A stretch of 64,000 nucleotides of DNA from Hamadaea sp013361475 (GTDB lineage: Bacteria; Actinomycetota; Actinomycetes; Mycobacteriales; Micromonosporaceae). The position numbers were made by a program, and so were the translations under genes. Every line of letters begins with the position of its first letter. The first letter of the stretch is position 1. Below, in pieces: positions 50,117 to 57,974 of the stretch. The notes below the pieces were generated by a model that saw only the letters and a program-made list of their open reading frames with translations, did not search any database and was not told the origin of the DNA. The DNA is taken from positions 1-64,000 of the forward strand of contig NZ_JBFAHM010000010.1 in the NCBI RefSeq assembly GCF_040654195.1, given 5' to 3'.

Positions 50117-51019
50117 TTAGTTGCCCACGTTCACGGGGACCTGCTGCGCGTTCTTCTTGAAGTCGAACGGCGTGGTCGTGGTCGCGTACGGCGCGGATCC
50201 GATCGCGGTCAGCGCCTGCGGCGTGGTCTGCCCGGCCTTCTTGGCGTCGAGGAACTTCTGGTAGTCCGCCGGCGAGACCGCCCGGACCTCGAAGTTCATC
50301 ATCGAGTGGTAGGTACCGCACAGCTCGGCGCAGCGGCCCACGTAGGAGCCGGGCTCGTCGATGGTGACCTCGAAGACGTTCCGGACGTTGCCCGGGAAGA
50401 CGTCGCGCTTGAAGAGCATCTCCGGAACCCAGAACGAGTGGATGACGTCCTTGCTCGTCTCCTCGATCCGGATCGTCTTGCCCGTCGGCACGACCAGGAC
50501 CGGGATGTAGTCGCTGGCGCCCGTGGTCGTGGCGACCGTCGTGGCGTTGGCGTCGGTGTCCGGCGCGGTCTTGTAGTTGAACTGCCAGTTCCACTTGAAC
50601 GCCACGACCTCGACGGTGACGTCGGGGTTCGCCGAAAGCTTGTTCACGTTCGTCTGGATCACCGCGGTGTAGTAGAAGAGCACCGCGATCACCAGGAACG
50701 GCAGGACCGAGTAGAGCACCTCGATCGGCAGGTTGAACCGCGTCTGCGTGGGCAGTTCGGTGTCGCCCTTGCGCTTGCGATAGGCGATGATGCACCAGAA
50801 GATCAGGCCCCAGACGAAGAAGCCGACCGCGAGCGCCGCGACCACCGACCAGATCCACATCTCGTACATCTGATTGGCCTGCGGCGTCTTGCCGCCCTGC
50901 GGCCAGCCGAACCCGCCGAACGGCTTGCCGACGTCGTAGGCATCGCATCCGGTCAGGAATGCCAGAGCTCCCACGGCGAGTGCGCTCAGACCGAGCGCCC
51001 GTGACCGACCCTTTGCCAC
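50117..51019 (-). CDS. ctaC: Cytochrome c oxidase subunit II
   Basis: 300 aa. A lipoprotein-type signal (LAVGALAFLTGCDAY) and two membrane helices precede the CuA cupredoxin domain: VIHSFWVPEMLFKRDV (first His ligand) and CAELCGTYHSMMNFEV (Cys, Glu, Cys, His, Met). It accepts electrons from QcrC and passes them to subunit I. ctaD (subunit I) is not in this window, as in M. tuberculosis where it is elsewhere. GTG start with GGGAGG upstream. Confidence 0.97.
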   Translation of the reverse strand: MAKGRSRALGLSALAVGALAFLTGCDAYDVGKPFGGFGWPQGGKTPQANQMYEMWIWSVVAALAVGFFVWGLIFWCIIAYRKRKGDTELPTQTRFNLPIEVLYSVLPFLVIAVLFYYTAVIQTNVNKLSANPDVTVEVVAFKWNWQFNYKTAPDTDANATTVATTTGASDYIPVLVVPTGKTIRIEETSKDVIHSFWVPEMLFKRDVFPGNVRNVFEVTIDEPGSYVGRCAELCGTYHSMMNFEVRAVSPADYQKFLDAKKAGQTTPQALTAIGSAPYATTTTPFDFKKNAQQVPVNVGN

Positions 51020-51142
51020 CTAGATCTGCCTCCCTTGCCGCCGCTCCGGGCGTTGACCGGCGGAGCGTCTGTCGACGCGTCGCACACTACTCGACCATGC
51101 GTCCCGTTTCGGTCTGGGGGTCGGCGTGTCTGGCGCGGGCAG

Positions 51143-51154
51143 TAGGTTGAAGAC
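51143..51154 (+). promoter_or_regulatory. Predicted leaderless promoter of the desulfurase-tusA pair
   Basis: TAGGTT (51143-51148), 6 nt, ATG 51155. Confidence 0.55.
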
Positions 51155-52327
51155 ATGTCTGAGCAGGCAAGGCTGGGCGCGTACTTCGATGCCGCGACGG
51201 CGTCTCCCCTGCACCCGGCCGCGCGGGAGGCACTGATCGCGTCGCTCGCCGACGGCTGGGCGGACCCGTCACGGCTCTACACGCAGGCTCGCCGGGCCCG
51301 CGGGCTGCTCGACGCGGCGCGGGCCGCGACCGCTGAAGTCCTAGGGGTACGCCCAGCGGAGCTGACCTTCACCGGCAGCGGGACGGCCGCAGCGCACCTG
51401 GCCGTCCTGGGTGGACTGGCCGGGCGGCGGCGGGCGGGGCGGGTCTTCGTGCATTCGGCGATCGAGCACTCGGCCGTCCTGCACGCCGGAGAGGACCACG
51501 TTTCCGCAGGTGGCGAGGCAGTCTCCGTGCCGGTCGACCGATTGGGCCGGCTCGACGAGCAGGCGTGGCGGACAGCGGTCGGCGCCGATGGTGTGGCGTT
51601 GGCCGCACTCATCGCCGCCAGTCATGAGGTGGGAACGCTGCAACCGGTCGCCCGCGCCGCCGAGGTCTGCGCTGCTCACGGCGTACCGCTGCTGGTCGAC
51701 GCGGCCGTGGTCGCGGGCCGGATGCCGCTGCCCACCGGGTGGTCGATGCTGACCGCGAGCGCCCGGAAATGGGGCGGCCCACCCGGGGTCGGCGTCCTCG
51801 CCGTACGCACCGGCACGAGGTTCGACCCGCCGCAGTCGGCGCACTGGTCGCAGCCCGAGCGGGCGGCCGGGCACGGGCCGGGCGCGCCGGATCTTCCGGC
51901 GATCGTGGCGGCCGCCGCCGCGCTGCGCGCCGTGTCGAACGAGGCGGCCGCGGAGGCGGCGCGGCAGAGCGCGCTGGTGGATCGCATCCGGGAACGGGTC
52001 CTCGCGACCATCCCGGACGTCGAGGTCGTCGGCGACCCGGTCGACCGGGCGCCGCACCTCGTCACCTTCTCCTGCCTCTACGTCGACGGCGAGTCGTTGC
52101 TGCGGGAGCTGGACCGCCGGGGGTACGCGGTCTCCTCAGGCTCCTCCTGCACCTCTTCGACGCTGGAGCCGAGTCACGTCCTGGTCGCCATGGGCGCGTT
52201 GTCTCACGGCAACATCCGGATCTCCCTGCATCGGGAGGCGACCGGGGACCACGTGGACCGGTTCCTCGCCGACCTGCCCGGGATCGTCGCCCGGCTACGC
52301 GAGGAGGCGGGGGTGACCGGACTGTGA
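51155..52327 (+). CDS. Cysteine desulfurase family PLP enzyme (class V aminotransferase)
   Basis: 390 aa, NifS/IscS-like. YFDAATASPLHPAARE, FTGSGTAAAHLAVLGGL, HSAIEHSAVLHAGED, the PLP lysine in LTASARKWGGPPGVG near residue 207, and the sulfur-carrying Cys in SSGSSCTSSTLEPSHV near 330. It would take sulfur from cysteine as an enzyme persulfide. The GTG of tusA overlaps its stop, so TusA is the likely acceptor. Confidence 0.9.
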   Translation: MSEQARLGAYFDAATASPLHPAAREALIASLADGWADPSRLYTQARRARGLLDAARAATAEVLGVRPAELTFTGSGTAAAHLAVLGGLAGRRRAGRVFVHSAIEHSAVLHAGEDHVSAGGEAVSVPVDRLGRLDEQAWRTAVGADGVALAALIAASHEVGTLQPVARAAEVCAAHGVPLLVDAAVVAGRMPLPTGWSMLTASARKWGGPPGVGVLAVRTGTRFDPPQSAHWSQPERAAGHGPGAPDLPAIVAAAAALRAVSNEAAAEAARQSALVDRIRERVLATIPDVEVVGDPVDRAPHLVTFSCLYVDGESLLRELDRRGYAVSSGSSCTSSTLEPSHVLVAMGALSHGNIRISLHREATGDHVDRFLADLPGIVARLREEAGVTGL

Positions 52328-52557
52328 ACGCCACCGTCCCTCCGGCGTACGAGCTGGACTGTCTGGGGCAGCGCTGTCCGCTGCCGGTGATCGCCTTGGC
52401 CAAACGGTTGCCCGGCGTGGCCGTCGGCGAGGTGATCCGCGTACTGGCCGACGACCCGGCGGCTGCCCTCGACATCCCCGCGTGGTGCCGCTTGCGAGGA
52501 CAGGAATTCGTTGGGTCTCCGGCGCAATACACCTTCGACGTGCGCCGAAGCAGTTAG
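52324..52557 (+). CDS. tusA: TusA-family sulfur carrier protein
   Basis: 77 aa. ELDCLGQRCPLPVIALAKRL has the conserved C-P-x-P (C18) that carries persulfide sulfur, plus C13. VGEVIRVLADDPAAALDIPAWC is typical of the family. It is coupled to the desulfurase by GTGA. It may feed sulfur to tRNA thiolation, molybdopterin or another pathway; the target is not shown by the sequence. Ends 15 nt before family A hairpin copy 5. Confidence 0.9.
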   Translation: MNATVPPAYELDCLGQRCPLPVIALAKRLPGVAVGEVIRVLADDPAAALDIPAWCRLRGQEFVGSPAQYTFDVRRSS

Positions 52558-52571
52558 CCGCAACCTGAAAG

Positions 52572-52638
52572 GGCGCTGGATCAGGGTTCTCGGTCGAATC
52601 TTGGGTCAAGATTCGACCTGGAACCCTGATCCAGCGCC
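52572..52638. repeat. Family A hairpin, copy 5
   Basis: GGCGCTGGATCAGGGTTC pairs with GAACCCTGATCCAGCGCC; the inner stem GGTCGAATCTTG pairs with CAAGATTCGACC. It is 14 nt past the tusA stop and 6 nt before the adoK stop (minus strand), so it is shared by convergent genes. Confidence 0.92.
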
Positions 52639-52644
52639 GGAAAA

Positions 52645-53622
52645 CTACGCCGGGAGGTGGGGCCGGACCTCGGCGGCCGCCTCGTCGCCGTAGGACTCGG
52701 CGAGCCGCTTGGCGAACATGTCCGAGCGGACCTCGTACTCCTGGGTACCGACGGTCTCCAGGACCAGAGTGGCCAGCAGCGCGCCGACCTGGGCCGCACG
52801 CTCGAGGCCGAGCCCCCAGGAGAGGGCGGCGAAGAAGCCGGCCCGGAAGCCGTCGCCCACCCCCGTCGGGTCGTACGCGTGGATCTCCCGCGCGACGGGA
52901 ACGTGGATGCGCGCCATGTCCCGGCCGGTGATCTCGACGCCGTTCTTGCCGAGCGTGGTGACCCGCACCTTCACGCGGTCCAGCACCTGGTCGCCGGTGA
53001 GGCCGCTCTTCTGCTCCAGCAGCGACTTCTCGTACTCGTTGGTGAGGAGGAACTCGGCGCCCTCGATGAGCTGGAGGACGTCCTCACCGCCCATGCGCGC
53101 CAGCTGCTGGGACGGGTCGGCGGCGAAGCGGAAGCCCCGCTCCCGGCACTCCTGCGAGTGACGAATCATCGCGTCGGGGTCGTTCGCGCCGACCAGCACC
53201 AGGTCGATGCCGCCGAGCCGGTCGGCGACGGGGGCCAGCTCGATGTTGCGCGCTTCGCTCATCGCGCCCGCGTAGAACGAGGCCACCTGGCACAGATCCT
53301 CATCGGTCGTGCAGACGAAGCGCGCGGTGTGCGCCACCTCGCTGATGTGCACCGAGCCGCAGTCGACGCCGTGCCGCTCCAGCCACGAGCGGTAGTCGGC
53401 GAAGTCGGCGCCGACCGCGCCCACCAGCGTCGGGCTCAGGCCGAGCTGACCCATGCCGAAGGCGATGTTGGCCGCCACTCCGCCGCGCCGGACGACCAGG
53501 TCGTCGACCAGGAACGACAGCGACACCTTGTCGAGCTGGTCGGCGATGAGCTGGTCGGCGAAGCGACCCGGAAAGTGCATCAGGTGATCGGTGGCGATCG
53601 AGCCGGTGACGGCGATCTTCAT
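52645..53622 (-). CDS. adoK: PfkB-family carbohydrate kinase, adenosine kinase-like
   Basis: 325 aa ribokinase-fold enzyme. MKIAVTGSIATDHLMHFPG, GGVAANIAFGMGQLG (substrate loop), FLLTNEYEKSLL and the catalytic DPTGVGDGFRAGFFAAL near residue 258. Length and context (next to ErpA and glycerate kinase, near ctaC) match Rv2202c, shown to be adenosine kinase; the symbol rests on that synteny. It phosphorylates adenosine at O5' in purine salvage. The start ATG lies at 53622. Confidence 0.87.
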   Translation of the reverse strand: MKIAVTGSIATDHLMHFPGRFADQLIADQLDKVSLSFLVDDLVVRRGGVAANIAFGMGQLGLSPTLVGAVGADFADYRSWLERHGVDCGSVHISEVAHTARFVCTTDEDLCQVASFYAGAMSEARNIELAPVADRLGGIDLVLVGANDPDAMIRHSQECRERGFRFAADPSQQLARMGGEDVLQLIEGAEFLLTNEYEKSLLEQKSGLTGDQVLDRVKVRVTTLGKNGVEITGRDMARIHVPVAREIHAYDPTGVGDGFRAGFFAALSWGLGLERAAQVGALLATLVLETVGTQEYEVRSDMFAKRLAESYGDEAAAEVRPHLPA

Positions 53623-53717
53623 TGGCTGCCCTCGATAGGTCGGCGGACGTGAGCGGCCGGGGGACACCGCATGGCGTGCCCGGCGCCGGGCCAGCCTACC
53701 GGCAACGGAAAGGAAAA

Positions 53718-53751
53718 CGGCCGCCACGTCGCCAAGACGACGTGGCGGCCG
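53718..53751 (-). terminator. Intrinsic terminator after the ErpA gene
   Basis: CGGCCGCCACGTCG pairs perfectly with CGACGTGGCGGCCG over a 6-nt loop and is followed on the minus strand by TTTTCC. It lies 27 nt past the erpA stop. Confidence 0.85.
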
Positions 53752-53778
53752 AATTCACCGCACGATGGAAGGGGTGGC

Positions 53779-54138
53779 TCAGTGGAACGAGTCACCGCAC
53801 GCGCACGAGCCCTGCGCGTTGGGGTTGTCGATGGTGAAACCCTGGGCGTCGATCCGGTCGGCGAAGTCGATCGTGGCGCCCGAGAGGTACGGCGCGCTCA
53901 TCCGGTCGACGACGACCTCGACCCCGTCGAAGTCGGCGATGACGTCGCCGTCGAGCTGACGCTCGTCGAAGAAGAGCTGGTAGCGCAGGCCGGAGCAGCC
54001 ACCGGGCTGCACGGCGACGCGCAACCGCAGGTCGTCGCGACCCTCCTGCTCGAGCAGCGCCTTGACCTTGCCGGCGGCGACGTCGGTGAGGAGGATGCCG
54101 GTCGCGGTCTCCTGCGACTGGGTGGTAGGACTGGTCAC
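53779..54138 (-). CDS. Iron-sulfur cluster insertion protein (ErpA/HesB type)
   Basis: 119 aa A-type carrier. The cluster ligands are C48 in VQPGGCSGLRYQLFFDE and C112/C114 in GSCACGDSFH at the C-terminus. It hands Fe-S clusters to client proteins. Its counterpart Rv2204c has the same neighbours. In this window it could serve the [4Fe-4S] enzyme NadA or the Rieske protein (inference). Ends at an intrinsic terminator. Confidence 0.93.
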   Translation of the reverse strand: MTSPTTQSQETATGILLTDVAAGKVKALLEQEGRDDLRLRVAVQPGGCSGLRYQLFFDERQLDGDVIADFDGVEVVVDRMSAPYLSGATIDFADRIDAQGFTIDNPNAQGSCACGDSFH

Positions 54139-54181
54139 GAGTGCTCCCTGATCTGTTGCGATCGTCGTCTCAAAGCCAACG

Positions 54182-54640
54182 CTAGCTCGCCGGCGACGAT
54201 TCCTGGTCGGCGACCCGGCCGTGGGGTGCTAAATCACGGCCGAAATCCTCGAGCGTCTCCGCCAGCACCGCTCGCTGCGTCGGGCAGGCCTGCCGCCAGC
54301 GCTCGCGCCCGGTGTCGGTGATGTGCACGAAGACACCCCGGCGGTCGGTGGCGCACGACTGGCGCAGCACCAGACCCTCCCGTTCCAGCCGGTCGACCGC
54401 GCGGGACAGCGCGCTCTGGCTGAGGTGGACCTCCTCGGCAAGCTCCTGCATGCGGGCCGCGCCGGGGCACTCCCGCGCCTCGGCCAGCCGGTCGAGGATC
54501 TCGAACTCGCTCATGCCGAGCCCGTGCTTGTCGTGCAGGGCCTTGTCGAGCTGACACGAGGTCGACGCGAACAGGCGCGCCAGATCACGCCACTGCCGGA
54601 CGTGCGGTGGCGCCTCCCGTTGCACGATCTCGAGGCTCAC
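54182..54640 (-). CDS. MarR family transcriptional regulator
   Basis: 152 aa. The winged helix is LDRLAEARECPGAARMQELA with EVHLSQSALSRAVDRLEREG as recognition helix, and the wing CATDRRGVFVHITDTG. MarR dimers bind palindromes and let go on ligand binding. It is divergent from the MFS gene across 87 bp holding two palindromes, so it probably controls itself and that transporter. GTG 54640 with TAGGAT 8 nt upstream; ATG 54658 is an alternative. Confidence 0.88.
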   Translation of the reverse strand: MSLEIVQREAPPHVRQWRDLARLFASTSCQLDKALHDKHGLGMSEFEILDRLAEARECPGAARMQELAEEVHLSQSALSRAVDRLEREGLVLRQSCATDRRGVFVHITDTGRERWRQACPTQRAVLAETLEDFGRDLAPHGRVADQESSPAS

Positions 54641-54654
54641 GAGGCCGAATCCTA
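54641..54654 (-). promoter_or_regulatory. Predicted promoter of the MarR gene
   Basis: TAGGAT (54654-54649), 8 nt, GTG 54640. Short or absent leader predicted. Confidence 0.4.
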
Positions 54655-54671
54655 GCATGCGCCTGCACAAC

Positions 54672-54706
54672 ATGCGAAAGCATTTTATGTTTGCGCATTC
54701 AATGCG
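54672..54706. promoter_or_regulatory. Candidate MarR operators
   Basis: CGCATT-C-AATGCG at 54694-54706 is a perfect 13-bp palindrome, and ATGC-GAAA-GCAT stands at 54672-54683. The region is AT-rich for this genome and covers the space where both divergent promoters would lie. Confidence 0.55.
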
Positions 54707-54714
54707 GCTGCATG

Positions 54715-54727
54715 TAAGTTACCCCGC
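54715..54727 (+). promoter_or_regulatory. Predicted leaderless promoter of the MFS gene
   Basis: TAAGTT (54715-54720), 7 nt, ATG 54728, just downstream of the palindromes. Confidence 0.5.
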
Positions 54728-56236
54728 ATGATCGTCACCGAGTCATCGGCAGAAGCGAAGAACAAGCGCGGCCGGCACGCAGGTGTGCCTGGTCCAGTCC
54801 CTGATACCCAGCCCGGCGCCCGGTGGACCCCCCAGCTCTGGGGCACCCTGCTGGTCCTCTGCACCGTCCTGTTCCTCGACGGCCTCGACGTCTCGATGGT
54901 CGGCGTGGCCCTCCCCGCCATCCAGTCCGACCTCGGCCTGTCCACCGCGTCGTTGCAGTGGATCGTCAGCGGCTACGTCCTGGGCTACGGCGGCCTGCTG
55001 CTGCTCGGCGGGCGTACGGCGGATCTGCTCGGCCGGCGCCGGGCGTTGCTCGTGGCGCTCGCGGTCTTCGCGGCGGCGTCCCTGCTGGGCGCGCTCGTCG
55101 ACGACGGCGGACTGCTCATCGCCACCCGGTTCATCAAGGGGCTGGCCGCGGCGTTCACCGCACCGGCCGGGCTGTCCATCCTCACGACCACGTTCCCGGA
55201 GGGCCCCGTACGCAATCGCGCCCTCGGCATCTACACCGTCTTCGGCGCGAGCGGCTTCTCGTCGGGCCTGATCCTGGGCGGCCTGCTCACCGAGATCAAC
55301 TGGCGGGCGACCTTCCTCCTGCCCGCTCCCCTGGCGCTGATCGCGCTGGCGGCCGGCCTCAAGCTGATTCCCCGCACCAGTGAGCGCGCCGCCGGCGGGC
55401 ACGACATCCTGGGCGCCGTCACTTCGACAGCCGCGTTGCTACTGACCGTGTTCACCGTGGTGAACGCACCTGCCGTCGGCTGGGGCTCGGTGCGTACGCT
55501 CGGCTCGTTCGCGGTCGCCGTCCTGCTGTTCGCGACGTTCATCACCGTCGAGCGCCGGATCAAGCACCCGTTGGTGCGGCTGGGCATCTTCCGGAATCGC
55601 ACCCTCGTCCGGGCCAACATCGCGGCGGTCACGGTCGCCGGGGCGTACATCAGCTTCCAGTTCGTGCTCGGGCTGTTCCTGCAGGCCGTCCTCGGCTGGT
55701 CGCCGCTCCAGATGGCGCTGGCCCTCCTGCCGGCCGGGCTCATGGTCGCCTCGTCCGGTTCGCTGATGGGCCGGCTGATCACCCGCTACGGCACCGGCCG
55801 GTTGATCGCGGGCGGCATGGGCGCGTTCGTGCTCGCGTACGCCTTGTTCATCGGCGTCGACGCCACGTCGTCCTACTGGCGGATGCTGCCGACGGTGCTC
55901 CTGCTGGGCGTCGGGTTCGCCCTCGCCTTCTCCTCGATGAACGTGCAGGCCACCAACGGCGTGGCCGACGAGGAGCAGGGCCTGGCCTCCGGCCTGGTGC
56001 AGACCTCGTTCCAGGTGGGCGGCGCCCTGGTCCTCGCCGTCACCACGGCGATCGTGGGCAATGAGGCGATCCAGCCCGGCCGGGTGCCGTCGGCCTTCGG
56101 CCCGGCCATCGCCGTGATCACCGCCGTCACCCTCGCCGGACTGCTCGTGGCGCTGCTCGGCGTACGCCACCGGGCGAAGCCGGAACCTTCGGTCGAGGAA
56201 GTCGCCGCCGAGAAGGCGCTGGAACCGGTCTTCTAG
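54728..56236 (+). CDS. MFS drug-efflux transporter, DHA2 (14-helix) family
   Basis: 502 aa with about 14 hydrophobic segments. Motifs: FLDGLDVSMVGVALPAIQ (motif D1), GYVLGYGGLLLLGGRTADLLGRR (motif A, key residues G-R-x-x-D-x-x-G-R-R) and LGIYTVFGASGFSSGLILGG (motif C). This family exports hydrophobic drugs and antibiotics by proton exchange. It is divergent from its likely MarR regulator. The stop overlaps the convergent lipoprotein gene at CTAG. Confidence 0.93.
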   Translation: MIVTESSAEAKNKRGRHAGVPGPVPDTQPGARWTPQLWGTLLVLCTVLFLDGLDVSMVGVALPAIQSDLGLSTASLQWIVSGYVLGYGGLLLLGGRTADLLGRRRALLVALAVFAAASLLGALVDDGGLLIATRFIKGLAAAFTAPAGLSILTTTFPEGPVRNRALGIYTVFGASGFSSGLILGGLLTEINWRATFLLPAPLALIALAAGLKLIPRTSERAAGGHDILGAVTSTAALLLTVFTVVNAPAVGWGSVRTLGSFAVAVLLFATFITVERRIKHPLVRLGIFRNRTLVRANIAAVTVAGAYISFQFVLGLFLQAVLGWSPLQMALALLPAGLMVASSGSLMGRLITRYGTGRLIAGGMGAFVLAYALFIGVDATSSYWRMLPTVLLLGVGFALAFSSMNVQATNGVADEEQGLASGLVQTSFQVGGALVLAVTTAIVGNEAIQPGRVPSAFGPAIAVITAVTLAGLLVALLGVRHRAKPEPSVEEVAAEKALEPVF

Positions 56237-56763
56237 TAGCAGTCCTGGTTCTTGACCTGCACCGCCAGCTGGACGACCCGGCCGCCGTACACCTCGATGA
56301 GGTAGACGGCGGCCGGGTTGCCCGGCACCGCTGTCTGACCCCGGCCGTCCCGCTCCGCACCGCCGGCCGGCTTCCACTCCGGGTACGCCTTGTGCAGCTG
56401 TCCGTAGGAGGCGCCGACCCCGACGCCTTCCGGAGTGCCGACACCGGCGTATCCGAAGATGGCCGCGAGCCCGAGTTTCCTCGAGAAGTACAGCCGCCCC
56501 TCGGTTCCGTTCGAGGCGGCCCCCTTCAGGTACGCGTACCGGCCGCAGGCGCCGGTGGCCGAACCTGCCGGGTCGCTGATCAGCCCGGTGGCCTTGGCCT
56601 GGTCCGGGGTCATCCCCAGCGTCAGCTCCCCGTACCCGGCCGGGCCGAGCGTCACCGCCGTGGCGACGGACGAGGAGGTCAGGGCGGGCCCGGCCGCCGG
56701 AGTACAGGCGGCCAGCGGCAAGACGGTCAGGAGCAGACACACCACACGACGAGACACCTTCAT
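56233..56763 (-). CDS. Putative lipoprotein, function unknown
   Basis: 176 aa. Signal and lipobox LLLTVLPLAACTPAAG (Cys near residue 20), so it is probably a lipid-anchored exported protein. YGELTLGMTPDQAKATGLIS followed by a cysteine-containing strand resembles small exported proteins with one disulfide (C in GACGRYAY and near the C-terminus KNQDCY). The ATG at 56763 has GGGGG upstream. Its stop codon overlaps the MFS stop. Confidence 0.75.
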   Translation of the reverse strand: MKVSRRVVCLLLTVLPLAACTPAAGPALTSSSVATAVTLGPAGYGELTLGMTPDQAKATGLISDPAGSATGACGRYAYLKGAASNGTEGRLYFSRKLGLAAIFGYAGVGTPEGVGVGASYGQLHKAYPEWKPAGGAERDGRGQTAVPGNPAAVYLIEVYGGRVVQLAVQVKNQDCY

Positions 56764-56842
56764 GACGAACCCCCGTTCGAAATGTTTCGATGGAGAAGAC
56801 GTCACTCGCCGCGCCCGGGTTGCCGACGGCTTTCCGACTGCG

Positions 56843-57910
56843 CTATTCCCCTGCCAGGCGCGTCGCGGCCGCCCGCACACAGCCCCGCGCGTCGCCCAAT
56901 GCCCGCTCCAGGCCGAACTCCTCGGACAAGGACAGCGCACGCGTCACCCCGGCCGCGCGCCAGGCCGCCGGCTCCGCGGTGACTCGGCCGGCGATGACCA
57001 CGACTGGTACGCCGAGAGCAGCGCCCGCCCCGGCGACCCCGTCGATGACCTTTCCGTGCAGGGACTGATCGTCGAACGAGCCTTCGCCGGTGATCACCAG
57101 GTCGGCTTGGCGAAGCTCGTCGTCGAGGCCGATGGCGTCCCGGACGAGCTGGATGCCGGAGGTGAGCCGCCCGCCGAGGGCCAGGATGGCCGCGCCCAGT
57201 CCCCCGGCCGCCCCGGCGCCCGGCGTCTCGGCGATGCCTTCGGGCAGCACACTCGCGACCCGGATCAGGGCCGCCTCCAATTCCTCGACCGCCGCCGGAT
57301 CGGCGCCCTTCTGCGGGCCGAAGACATGGCTGGCCCCTCGGGCGCCGGTGAGCGGATTGTCGACGTCGGTCGCCCCGATCAGCTCGATGCCGTCCAACGT
57401 CGCGGTTCCCGCTTCGACGCCCTGCCCGTTTCCCGCGTACGCCGCCAGTGCTTCCGGCCGGCCGAATCCGGCGAGGACGCGTACGCCCGCGTCGTTGGTG
57501 GCGCTGCCGCCCAGTCCGATGACGATCCGGCGGACGCCGTGGACCTCGGTCGCCGCCGTGAGCAGCGCCAGCAGGCCCGCCGAGCGGGCGCGTCGGGGAT
57601 CCCGTTCGGCCGGGCTCAGATGGTGCAGCCCGCACGCGTGCGCGCTCTCCACATATGCCGTCTCCCCGACGACCAGGATCTCTCCGGTCACCGGGCGGCC
57701 GAGCGGATCGGTCGTCGGCACCGGAAAGCGCTTTCCTTCTGGGTGCGCCGCCGCGAGGACGTCCACGAAACCGGGACCGCCGTCGGCCAGCGGACGCAGC
57801 ACGAGTTCGTCGTCCGGGCGTACCGACCGCCAGCCGTCGGCCACCGCTTCGGCGGCGTCGGGCGCGCTCAGGGTCCCGGCGAACTTGTCGGGGCAGATCA
57901 GCAGACGCAT
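56843..57910 (-). CDS. Glycerate kinase (GckA/GarK type)
   Basis: 355 aa. It phosphorylates D-glycerate. MRLLICPDKFAGTLSAPDAA, PLADGGPGFVDVL, IGLGGSATNDAGVRVL, GATDVDNPLTG-GASHVFGPQKGAD and VITGEGSFDDQSLHGK are the family signatures. Which carbon of glycerate (2- or 3-) cannot be judged. Rv2205c is the synteny counterpart. Divergent from nadA, 64 nt apart. Confidence 0.92.
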   Translation of the reverse strand: MRLLICPDKFAGTLSAPDAAEAVADGWRSVRPDDELVLRPLADGGPGFVDVLAAAHPEGKRFPVPTTDPLGRPVTGEILVVGETAYVESAHACGLHHLSPAERDPRRARSAGLLALLTAATEVHGVRRIVIGLGGSATNDAGVRVLAGFGRPEALAAYAGNGQGVEAGTATLDGIELIGATDVDNPLTGARGASHVFGPQKGADPAAVEELEAALIRVASVLPEGIAETPGAGAAGGLGAAILALGGRLTSGIQLVRDAIGLDDELRQADLVITGEGSFDDQSLHGKVIDGVAGAGAALGVPVVVIAGRVTAEPAAWRAAGVTRALSLSEEFGLERALGDARGCVRAAATRLAGE

Positions 57911-57974
57911 GTGCGGTGCCTATCACATCGCGCGGACCTCTGTCACACCCCGCGCCGCGTGGGACGATTGCGCT

